Shown here: positions 1 to 5,809 of the stretch, piece after piece
Numbering within the stretch: the first letter of the stretch is position 1
How the letters are laid out: every line of letters starts with the position of its first letter
Assembly: GCA_003601795.1 (NCBI GenBank)
Contig: PIXU01000288.1
Location: forward strand, 1 to 5,976
Origin: Candidatus Methanophagales archaeon
GTDB taxonomy: Archaea; Halobacteriota; Syntropharchaeia; Alkanophagales; Methanospirareceae
Length of the DNA stretch: 5,976 bases
Direction: 5' to 3'
Translations under genes and position numbers: made by a program
The notes under the pieces: generated by a model
Told to the model about the DNA's origin: nothing
Databases searched by the model: none
Seen by the model: the letters and a program-made list of their open reading frames with translations, nothing else

Positions 1-1
1 A

Positions 2-3000
2 GGGGCTAACAGTGAGCAAGATGCGTCATTATTCAACACAACAGAACAAAATGAAGTAACAAATTTAAGTTGGGTGGATCGCATTCACAATGAAATCCAT
101 TTTGATATAAACATAAACAAAAACGAAACTGACGTTGCAGATGTTACTTATGATAATATCTCCATTCCAAGAAAAAGCGATATAGCACCTTTAGATGCTA
201 ACAACAACAGAATTGAAGATTCTTTAGAACTTAAAGCAAGCAATATAAGTGTGCCAAAGATTGATGTCATTGTTTTGTATAACCGTAGTGTTGATCTCGC
301 TGTAATCGACTATTCGTCAATCGGCGCGGAAATAAAATATGATTACTCTATTATAAATGCCACGGCAATAACTATCCCTTCTAATAGATTGTATGAATTA
401 CCAAAAATACAAGATGTTAAGATGGTTTACGAGGATCATGAAGTGCATGCCTATTTGGATTCGAGTGTGCCTGTAATCAAGGCTGATACAGCAAGAACCA
501 CATACAACGTTACAGGATCTAATGTGACCATAGCAGTGATTGATACAGGTATTGACGATGCACACGAGTCAGTGAACGATCTGGATGATAACCCTGCAAC
601 AAACGACCCGAAGGTAATTGGTTTTAAGGATTTCGTTAATTTTTATCCAGACCCCTATGATGACCATGGACATGGGACTCATTGTGCTGGTATTGCAGCG
701 GGCACAGGTGGATCCTCTGTATACAAGGGTGTTGCACCAGGTGCAAAATTGGTTGGGGTTAAGGTGCTCAATGCTTGGGGCTATGGCAGTGAATCAACGG
801 TCATCGCGGGGATCGATTGGACAGTTCAAAATAAAGATGATTATGGCATAAAGATCATCTCAATGAGTTTGGGCAGGGATTACAATAATGATGGAACCAC
901 ACCAATGGCATTGGCTTGCGATGCTGCCGTGGATGCTGGAATCGTTGTCGTGGTAGCGGCGGGAAATGCAGGTATGTGGGGCAGTAAAACGGTTGGAGAC
1001 CCTGCGTGTGCTAAAAAAGTTATTACAGTGGGTGCAATTGACGATTACATGGACATTGCTTATTTCTCATCACGGGGTCCTACCGCAGATGGAAGGATCA
1101 AACCAGAGGTATGTGCTGTTGGTGTGGATGTTACGTCTGCAGAAGCTGGTACAGGAAATGGTTATATACCGCATAGCGGAACATCGATGTCAACTCCTCA
1201 TGTTGCTGGCGTCGCCGCACTCATGCTCGAATACAATCCAAATTTAGCGCCGCTTGAGATAAGAGAGATACTAATGGATACTGCCGTTGATAGAGGTGTG
1301 ATAGGACCTGATAACGATTATGGCTGGGGTGTTGTGGATTCGATGGATGCGTTACTTCTGTCATTACCGCAGGAGCATGATATTAAGGTGAGCGATTTAC
1401 AAGCACCTGATTATGTCAAGCCCAACGATACAGCATTGGTCAATGCTACTGTCTGCAATATCGGGATGAACAACGAGACAAATATAACCGTTGAACTCAT
1501 TATAAATGGTACCCTTGTAAACAACACCACGATTCCAGTTATCGAAAACGGAACGAACATATCGGTTTGTTTTATATGGAGTGCGCCCTCGATTGAAGGT
1601 ATGTATAATTTAACCGTGTATGCGGTACCTGTGCAGGGCGAAAATATCACAATAAATAACCAAAAGACAAAAAGAGTTTCTGTGACTTCAGCCAAGCCGA
1701 TAGCGCTCTTTAAAGATAGGGATCCATGGGGTTATGCAAGCAATGAAGAGGTTTTACGGAAATACGGGTTGCCATATACGGTATTCACCTCATCTGATAT
1801 GGGAGACGTTAATCTAAGTGGATATGGTAAGATTGTTATAGCTTCTCAACAACCATATTCCTTTTACTTTAAGATAGAGCAGAATAGACCATGGTTCGAG
1901 GCGTATATATCAAACGGCAGCATATTTGAACTGCATGGAGCCGAGTGGAGCAGTGATGATTGGAGTGGTTTAATCATGCCCGGCGGTTTCACCAGCATGC
2001 ACGATGTTTCCAATGATGTAACCGTTAATATGCCAAATCACGTGATTTTAAACTATCCAAATGTTATTACTACTGCCGAACTGGATGGGTGGAATTATGC
2101 AACACATGGCTGGTTAACGAACTTTTCGATTAAACCAATAACGATCATAACGCAAGAACCAACAAGAAATCCTTGTTTAGTAGAATTTCTCTACGGTGAT
2201 GGATATGTTGTGGCAACAATGCAGACTTTAGAATGGGCGTATGCACATGAATATTCACCTTTTCTTGAGAACGTGATTTTATATTTGCCAGTAAGGCAAG
2301 AACATGACATTCTTGTTGGGATGACTGTACCTGAGGTCGTCAAATTCAATGAAACGAATAATATTGGCGCCAATGTTTGGAATATTGGACTGTCCGATGA
2401 AACAGATGTGACGATAAATTTCATCGTAAACGGAACGGTATTGGAAAGCAAAACGGTTCCATTTATTCAAAATGGGACTGATACGACAATAAGTTTCAAC
2501 TGGACACCTACCGCAGTTGGATGGTACAATGTTTCGGTCTATGCGATACCTGTTCCTGGTGAAGATTATGTGGTAAACAATTTGGCAACCCGGCATGTAC
2601 AAGTACCAAAAGCAGTCTTAACAGATGTTTACAACGATACGGGCATTGATTTAGACGGCGATGGATTATATAATTATCTTGCGATAGATGTAGGTGTGAA
2701 TGTTGCCGAAGCGGGTTATTATTATTTGTATGGTAACTTGGAAACGCTAAAAGAGTTTTATATTACGAGTGCATCGAATAATACCTATCTATCGGTAGGC
2801 AAACAGAATATAACATTGCTCTTCAACGGAATAGATATTCGCAGGATTGACTTGAATGGACCATACACGCTCAGCAACCTGAGACTCAGGGATAACTATT
2901 GGAACACTCTTGATCGGAGATTGAAAGCATATAATACATCGTTTTATGATAGCAAGGAGTTCCAACTGCCAAAAGCAATGTTCACAGATGTTTACAACGA

Positions 3001-5737
3001 CACAGGTATAGATACAGACAATGACACATATTATAACTATCTTTCCATAGACATAGGCGTAAATGTATCAGAATCGGGCTATTACTACTGGTATGGTGAG
3101 TTGTATGATGATTATTATGGTGACAGCATTGCATACGAAGGAAACTCAACATATCTTGAGAATGGAACACAGACAATCCGGCTCAATTTTAAAGGACCTG
3201 AGATTTATAGGCATAGAGCGGATGGCCCTTATTACCTAAAATATCTCAGGCTATATGACGCTGACCATATTAAACAAGACTCTCGACATGATGCATACAC
3301 AACATCTGCATATAATTACGTGGAATTCAGACCGCCAGCGATATTCAATGATGTCTACTCTGATTATGGAGAAGATACAGATGGAGATGGTTTAAATAAC
3401 TCTTTAGTGATCAATGTTGGCGTAAATGTAACGAAAGCAGGAAGATACCAGGTAAGTGGAGAATTGTATGAGAGTTTTCTAATTCCAATTCCCCCGATCC
3501 CCAAATATCAGAACGAGGAATATCAAGCAACCGGGGAATTATATGAGAATGCTAAATACAGCTATGTTGGCTATGCATCCAACACAACTTACCTGCAAGA
3601 GGGAGATCAAATCGTTCAGCTTAGATTCGATGGAATAAAGCTCAGACAGAACAAGTACAATGGAACGTATGATTTGAGATATCTTAGTTTATATAATGCA
3701 ACCTCTCCATATCCTGTACCATCCATACCCACGCCAACACCAATACCAGTTTCACAACTTGAAAAATCAGAAGCAACAGAGAACACAAAGAACTTTACTG
3801 TTCAGTATGAGGAGAAATTTGATTACAGGAACTATGCTTATACCACTCAGTATTATAGTTGGACTGGATTCCAGAGACCGCCAGCAGAGTTCAACGATAT
3901 TTACTCAGACTATGGAGAGGATGACGAAGATGAGGATGAATTGTATAATTATTTGGTAATAAGTGTGGGTGTGAACGTAAGAGATGCTGGGGACTATCAG
4001 GTGAGTGGATCTTTGTATGAAAATGGAACGTATAATTCCATAGATTACGCCAGCAACACGACTTATCTAAACAAAGGGAACCAAACGGTTCAATTAAGAT
4101 TTAATGGAATAAAGCTAAGACAGAATGAATATAACGGAACTTACGACTTAAAGTATCTTCGTCTATATAATGCAACTTATCCCATTCCTCCACCAGTACC
4201 AACACCTACACCGCCACCAATGCCAACTCCAGTTCCACGAATTAAAAAATCAGAAGCAACAGAGAATGCAAATAACTTTACTGTTCTTTATGGAGAGGAA
4301 TTTGATTACAGGCGATATGCATACACGACAAATTATTACAATTGGACTGAGTTCCAGAAGCCACCGGCTGAGTTCAACGATGCTTACTCTGACTATGGGG
4401 AGGATACTGATGTCCCACCAGATGGCTTTAATAACTCTTTAGTGATAAATGTAGGTGTGAATGTAACAAAGGCAGGACGATATAGGGTGAGAGATGATTT
4501 ATACGAGAATACTACTGGTAGATATGTGACATCTGCTTACAACACAACTTACCTCAGCGAAGGAAATCAAACTGTTCAGCTTAGATTTGATGGGATAAAG
4601 TTAAGACAGAATGAGTACAATGGAACTTACGATTTGAAGTATCTTAGATTATATAATGCAACATACCCAGTGCCAGGAGGTGGTGGAGGAGCAGCATCAC
4701 CAATTCCAATTTCAGAACGTGAATTGGAGGAAAAGATAGAGCGCGGAGAAATCTCATCAGAAAATGTGTCAGCTTTGTATGAAGAGCGATTGGATTACAG
4801 ATATTATGCCTATACGACTTCTTATTATAACTGGACTGAGTTTCAGAGACCTCCGGCAGAGTTCGCACATGGATTCAACGACTATGGATTGGATACAAAC
4901 GATAACTCGCTCTATGATTATCTGATAATTGAACAAGAGATAGAAGTGAGGGAAGCGGGAAGTTATGAGTTGTACGGTTCGCTTAGAGCACCGTCGGGGA
5001 AATCAATTGATTCAGATTGGAATTATACGTATTGGGATGTAGGATTGCACAATGTAACACTTAAGTTCTACGGACCGAGTATATATTTATCAGGAGAATC
5101 TGGTAAGTTCAGCGTGTATATGGATTTATACGATAGGGATAACGGGAGGTGGTTGGAGTCAACAACCAACAAAACTAAGGCGTATAACTACACAGATTTT
5201 GAGAGACCACCTGCGGAATTAACGGGTAATTTCAATGATTACGGAATAGATGATGCAGATAACGATACCTTCTACAACTATCTTGTAATAGAATCCGAAG
5301 TCAACGTAACAAAGGCTGGAGAATATGAATTAAATGGAAATTTACGATATTACAATGAAGAAGAGGGTTACTGGAGGGGGATTGATAGTGACTGGAACAG
5401 AACATACCTCGATGCAGGTATTTATAATATCACATTACAGTTTGATGGGATCAGAATATATAACACAGAATACAATGGAAGCTTTAGGACATGGTTAAAC
5501 CTTTATGAGACTGAAGAATGGCATGGGATAGATGAAATGGAGTACTTTACACACTTCTATAATTATACGGACTTCCAGAGACCACCTGTAGAGTTCAACG
5601 AGGTTTACACAGATAATGGAACCGATACCGATGGAGATGGGTTATATAACAATTTAACCATAGATGTCGGAGTGAATGTGAGAAATGCAGGACATTATGA
5701 GGTTAAAGGGCAATTATATGATATTCATGGAAATTAG
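2..5737 (+). CDS. Giant secreted subtilisin-like serine protease (S8), 5'-partial and 3'-truncated by an apparent IS
   Basis: This is a putative extracellular or cell-surface endopeptidase. All S8 active-site elements are visible: Asp in VIDTGID (542-544), His in HGHGTHCAG (671-673), oxyanion Asn in AAGNAG (965-967) and Ser in SGTSMSTPHVAG (1184-1186). In order, the chain has an EF-hand-like loop, an I9-like propeptide, the catalytic domain, a CARDB-like domain, a flavodoxin-like domain, a second CARDB-like domain and a repeat array (2612-5734). The 1911 codons far exceed a minimal subtilisin of about 275 mature residues. The frame has no stop back to base 2. A GTG at 74 could be called as the start, but the preceding codons are compositionally the same and no ribosome binding site precedes it, so the real start and signal peptide are probably upstream. 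The TAG at 5735 falls inside repeat 8 at the junction with IS-like sequence, so the C-terminus, including any cell-surface anchor, is missing. The catalytic half could still be active. The protease call is very secure; substrate is unknown. Confidence 0.95.
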   Translation, partial: GANSEQDASLFNTTEQNEVTNLSWVDRIHNEIHFDININKNETDVADVTYDNISIPRKSDIAPLDANNNRIEDSLELKASNISVPKIDVIVLYNRSVDLAVIDYSSIGAEIKYDYSIINATAITIPSNRLYELPKIQDVKMVYEDHEVHAYLDSSVPVIKADTARTTYNVTGSNVTIAVIDTGIDDAHESVNDLDDNPATNDPKVIGFKDFVNFYPDPYDDHGHGTHCAGIAAGTGGSSVYKGVAPGAKLVGVKVLNAWGYGSESTVIAGIDWTVQNKDDYGIKIISMSLGRDYNNDGTTPMALACDAAVDAGIVVVVAAGNAGMWGSKTVGDPACAKKVITVGAIDDYMDIAYFSSRGPTADGRIKPEVCAVGVDVTSAEAGTGNGYIPHSGTSMSTPHVAGVAALMLEYNPNLAPLEIREILMDTAVDRGVIGPDNDYGWGVVDSMDALLLSLPQEHDIKVSDLQAPDYVKPNDTALVNATVCNIGMNNETNITVELIINGTLVNNTTIPVIENGTNISVCFIWSAPSIEGMYNLTVYAVPVQGENITINNQKTKRVSVTSAKPIALFKDRDPWGYASNEEVLRKYGLPYTVFTSSDMGDVNLSGYGKIVIASQQPYSFYFKIEQNRPWFEAYISNGSIFELHGAEWSSDDWSGLIMPGGFTSMHDVSNDVTVNMPNHVILNYPNVITTAELDGWNYATHGWLTNFSIKPITIITQEPTRNPCLVEFLYGDGYVVATMQTLEWAYAHEYSPFLENVILYLPVRQEHDILVGMTVPEVVKFNETNNIGANVWNIGLSDETDVTINFIVNGTVLESKTVPFIQNGTDTTISFNWTPTAVGWYNVSVYAIPVPGEDYVVNNLATRHVQVPKAVLTDVYNDTGIDLDGDGLYNYLAIDVGVNVAEAGYYYLYGNLETLKEFYITSASNNTYLSVGKQNITLLFNGIDIRRIDLNGPYTLSNLRLRDNYWNTLDRRLKAYNTSFYDSKEFQLPKAMFTDVYNDTGIDTDNDTYYNYLSIDIGVNVSESGYYYWYGELYDDYYGDSIAYEGNSTYLENGTQTIRLNFKGPEIYRHRADGPYYLKYLRLYDADHIKQDSRHDAYTTSAYNYVEFRPPAIFNDVYSDYGEDTDGDGLNNSLVINVGVNVTKAGRYQVSGELYESFLIPIPPIPKYQNEEYQATGELYENAKYSYVGYASNTTYLQEGDQIVQLRFDGIKLRQNKYNGTYDLRYLSLYNATSPYPVPSIPTPTPIPVSQLEKSEATENTKNFTVQYEEKFDYRNYAYTTQYYSWTGFQRPPAEFNDIYSDYGEDDEDEDELYNYLVISVGVNVRDAGDYQVSGSLYENGTYNSIDYASNTTYLNKGNQTVQLRFNGIKLRQNEYNGTYDLKYLRLYNATYPIPPPVPTPTPPPMPTPVPRIKKSEATENANNFTVLYGEEFDYRRYAYTTNYYNWTEFQKPPAEFNDAYSDYGEDTDVPPDGFNNSLVINVGVNVTKAGRYRVRDDLYENTTGRYVTSAYNTTYLSEGNQTVQLRFDGIKLRQNEYNGTYDLKYLRLYNATYPVPGGGGGAASPIPISERELEEKIERGEISSENVSALYEERLDYRYYAYTTSYYNWTEFQRPPAEFAHGFNDYGLDTNDNSLYDYLIIEQEIEVREAGSYELYGSLRAPSGKSIDSDWNYTYWDVGLHNVTLKFYGPSIYLSGESGKFSVYMDLYDRDNGRWLESTTNKTKAYNYTDFERPPAELTGNFNDYGIDDADNDTFYNYLVIESEVNVTKAGEYELNGNLRYYNEEEGYWRGIDSDWNRTYLDAGIYNITLQFDGIRIYNTEYNGSFRTWLNLYETEEWHGIDEMEYFTHFYNYTDFQRPPVEFNEVYTDNGTDTDGDGLYNNLTIDVGVNVRNAGHYEVKGQLYDIHGN
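191..229 (+). other. EF-hand/dockerin-like calcium loop near the N-terminus of the protease
   Basis: The residues read LDANNNRIEDSLE. Asp/Asn fall at loop positions 1, 3 and 5, Ile at position 7 or 8, and an acidic residue at position 12, which matches a calcium-binding EF-hand-like loop. Short loops of this type occur before the propeptide or catalytic domain in other archaeal and bacterial secreted proteins. Calcium binding is inferred from the pattern only. Confidence 0.5.
251..475 (+). other. Putative inhibitor I9-like propeptide of the subtilase
   Basis: The segment begins VPKIDVIVLYN, passes through IKYDYSIINATAITIP, and ends with a stretch containing LPKIQDVKMVYEDHEVHAYLD. This is the usual order of an S8 propeptide: a beta strand, a second strand with 'inA.a..iP', then 'l..i..V..vy.d..v'. 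It lies directly before the catalytic domain, where I9 chaperone/inhibitor domains sit. In the family, such domains assist folding and are cleaved off. The cleavage site, probably around 475-500, cannot be fixed from sequence alone. Confidence 0.7.
500..1360 (+). other. Peptidase S8 catalytic domain (Asp-His-Asn-Ser complete)
   Basis: The Asp (542-544), His (671-673), oxyanion-hole Asn (965-967) and nucleophile Ser (1184-1186) are in canonical order and spacing, each within its usual motif. Supporting motifs include GVAPGAKLVGVKVL, ISMSLG, FSSRGPTADGRIKPEV and the C-terminal YGWGVVD. A Cys directly follows HGTH (HGTHCAG), as in proteinase K-type subtilases, whereas subtilisin has Val there. 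No N-x-S/T sequon is present between the NVT at 521 and the NDT at 1424, in contrast to the heavily sequon-marked remainder. Confidence 0.96.
1373..1690 (+). other. CARDB-like Ig-fold domain 1
   Basis: The segment starts EHDIKVSDLQAPDYV and continues with 'NATVCNIG', 'NITVELIINGT' and 'YNLTVYAVPVQGE...NNQ'. This is the CARDB pattern: a conserved 'V.N.G' turn, then 'v.l.vng', then 'g.ynvtvyavpv.ge...nN'. These domains are adhesion-type beta sandwiches in archaeal and bacterial surface proteins. It closely parallels the second copy at 2300-2611 (EHDI start, VPGE/VQGE end), so the two probably arose by duplication, with a different domain now between them. Confidence 0.75.
1691..2299 (+). other. 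Flavodoxin-like (ThuA/class I GATase-like) domain between the two CARDB domains
   Basis: The segment opens with strand-like PIALFKD, then NEEVLRKYGLPYTVFTSSD, YGKIVIASQQP, FEAYISNGSIFELHG and later GDGYVVATMQTLEWAY. Alternating hydrophobic strands and helices, a 'yi..Gg/s.f.l.G' turn and a final 'G.G.Vv.t..t.E' strand resemble the ThuA/GATase-like fold seen in other secreted archaeal proteases. I see no Cys-His-Glu catalytic triad of a true amidotransferase, so a binding role is more likely than an enzymatic one. The fold assignment is an inference from pattern. Confidence 0.5.
2300..2611 (+). other. CARDB-like Ig-fold domain 2
   Basis: The segment starts EHDILVGMTVPEVVKFNET and continues 'GANVWNIGLSDETDVTINFIVNGT' and 'VGWYNVSVYAIPVPGEDYVVNN'. 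It has the same CARDB pattern and length as domain 1. It ends at QVPK, immediately before the first C-terminal repeat. Confidence 0.75.
2612..2974 (+). repeat. C-terminal protein repeat R1 (121 aa)
   Basis: It begins AVLTDVYNDTGIDLDGDGLY, carrying a DxDGDG calcium-loop-like motif. It continues with 'YNYLAIDVGVNVAEAGYYYLYGNL', 'NTYLSVGKQNITLLFNGIDI' and 'GPYTLSNLRL', and ends KEFQLPK. It pairs most closely with R2 and has no low-complexity linker. I do not recognise a named family; predicted to be a beta-rich extracellular module. Confidence 0.85.
2975..3337 (+). repeat. C-terminal protein repeat R2 (121 aa)
   Basis: It has exactly the same length as R1 and shares 'FTDVYNDTGIDTD', 'SESGYYYWYGELY', 'STYLENGTQTIRLNFKG' and 'GPYYLKYLRLYD'. 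The acidic loop reads DTDNDT, so the terminal Gly of DxDxDG is lost. It ends VEFRPP, the boundary signature used by all later repeats. Confidence 0.85.
3338..3883 (+). repeat. C-terminal protein repeat R3 (182 aa, with two internal insertions)
   Basis: It begins AIFNDVYSDYGEDTDGDG. Two insertions extend it. The first is a 25-residue near-duplication of the YQxxGELYE strand (3446-3472 versus 3521-3547) with a Pro-rich spacer. The second is a Pro/Thr linker (about 3703-3757) followed by EKSEATENTKNFTVQYEE. The core QLRFDGIKLRQNKYNGTYDL is nearly identical to that in R4 and R5. Confidence 0.85.
3884..4366 (+). repeat. C-terminal protein repeat R4 (161 aa, Pro/Thr linker)
   Basis: It begins AEFNDIYSDYGE, followed by eight consecutive acidic residues (3917-3940) in place of the DxDGDG loop. 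After YLRLYNATYP it carries a linker of alternating Pro, Thr and Val (about 4181-4240). A KKSEATENANNFTVLYGEEF segment and 'YAYTTNYYNWTEFQKPP' complete the module. Confidence 0.85.
4367..4855 (+). repeat. C-terminal protein repeat R5 (163 aa, Gly linker)
   Basis: It begins AEFNDAYSDYGEDTDVPPDG, an expanded acidic loop. The core over 4565-4669 differs from R4 (4079-4183) at a single residue. The linker here is PVPGGGGGAASPIP (about 4667-4711), followed by a charged, possibly helical SERELEEKIERGEISSEN. It ends YYNWTEFQRPP. Confidence 0.85.
4856..5212 (+). repeat. C-terminal protein repeat R6 (119 aa)
   Basis: It begins AEFAHGFNDYGLDTNDNSLY and continues 'YLIIEQEIEVREAGSYELYGSL' and 'SIDSDWNYTYWDVGLHNVTLKFYG'. 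There is no linker. The IDSDWN strand is shared only with R7, which places these two in their own subgroup. Confidence 0.82.
5213..5587 (+). repeat. C-terminal protein repeat R7 (125 aa)
   Basis: It begins AELTGNFNDYGIDDADNDTF and continues 'YLVIESEVNVTKAGEYELNGNL', 'GIDSDWNRTYLDAGIYNITL' and 'FDGIRIYNTEYNGSFRTWLNL', ending FYNYTDFQRPP. There is no linker. It is the sister of R6. Confidence 0.82.
5588..5734 (+). repeat. C-terminal protein repeat R8, cut off after 49 residues
   Basis: It begins VEFNEVYTDNGTDTDGDG and continues through LTIDVGVNV and AGHYEVKGQLYDIHGN, then meets TAG. Complete repeats carry at least 70 more residues after the 'G.LY' strand (YL..G...V.L.F.G and onward). The copy is therefore truncated at the junction with the mobile element. 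Confidence 0.85.
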
Positions 5738-5760
5738 GTCGTGTCCCCATTTTGTAGAAA
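5738..5760 (+). repeat. Candidate left terminal inverted repeat of the insertion sequence
   Basis: This non-coding segment starts GTCGTGTCCCCATTTTGTAG and sits exactly where the repeat-domain homology ends. The position fits an IS terminal inverted repeat. Its partner copy at the right end is not visible, so the assignment rests on position alone. Confidence 0.4.
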
Positions 5761-5765
5761 AAACA

Positions 5766-5773
5766 TTTATATC
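5766..5773 (+). promoter_or_regulatory. Archaeal-type TATA box (TTTATATC) for the IS transposase
   Basis: TTTATATC is preceded by an A-rich tract (5758-5763) that could serve as a BRE. Archaeal transcription usually starts about 25 bases downstream of the box centre, here near 5795. That is just before the in-frame GTG at 5798 and ATG at 5810, so the mRNA would be leaderless or have a very short leader. This is a pattern match; no transcript data are available. Confidence 0.5.
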
Positions 5774-5809
5774 TTATATTTCAATAGGAAATACAAAGTG
5801 ATTGACGAA

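Noticed and set aside
1411..2602. Several antisense open frames of 86-107 codons opposite the CARDB and flavodoxin-like region.
   Set aside because: They lie wholly within the conserved protease, have no recognisable domains and overlap each other. They are expected side products of the codon use on the sense strand.
3696..4442. Overlapping plus-strand frames rich in His, Gln and Leu across the Pro/Thr linkers.
   Set aside because: They are frame-shifted readings of CCA/ACA-type codons in the linkers; the two resemble each other only because the underlying repeats do. No independent start signal is visible.
3338..4855. Possible CRISPR-like or DNA-level tandem repeat array.
   Set aside because: Unit length is about 480-550 bases, units are diverged at synonymous sites, and all is in one coding frame. 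This is a protein repeat, not a DNA repeat system.
5737..5765. Transcription terminator after the protease stop.
   Set aside because: There is no GC-rich hairpin, and the only T-run is four bases long (5750-5753). The segment is better explained as an IS end.
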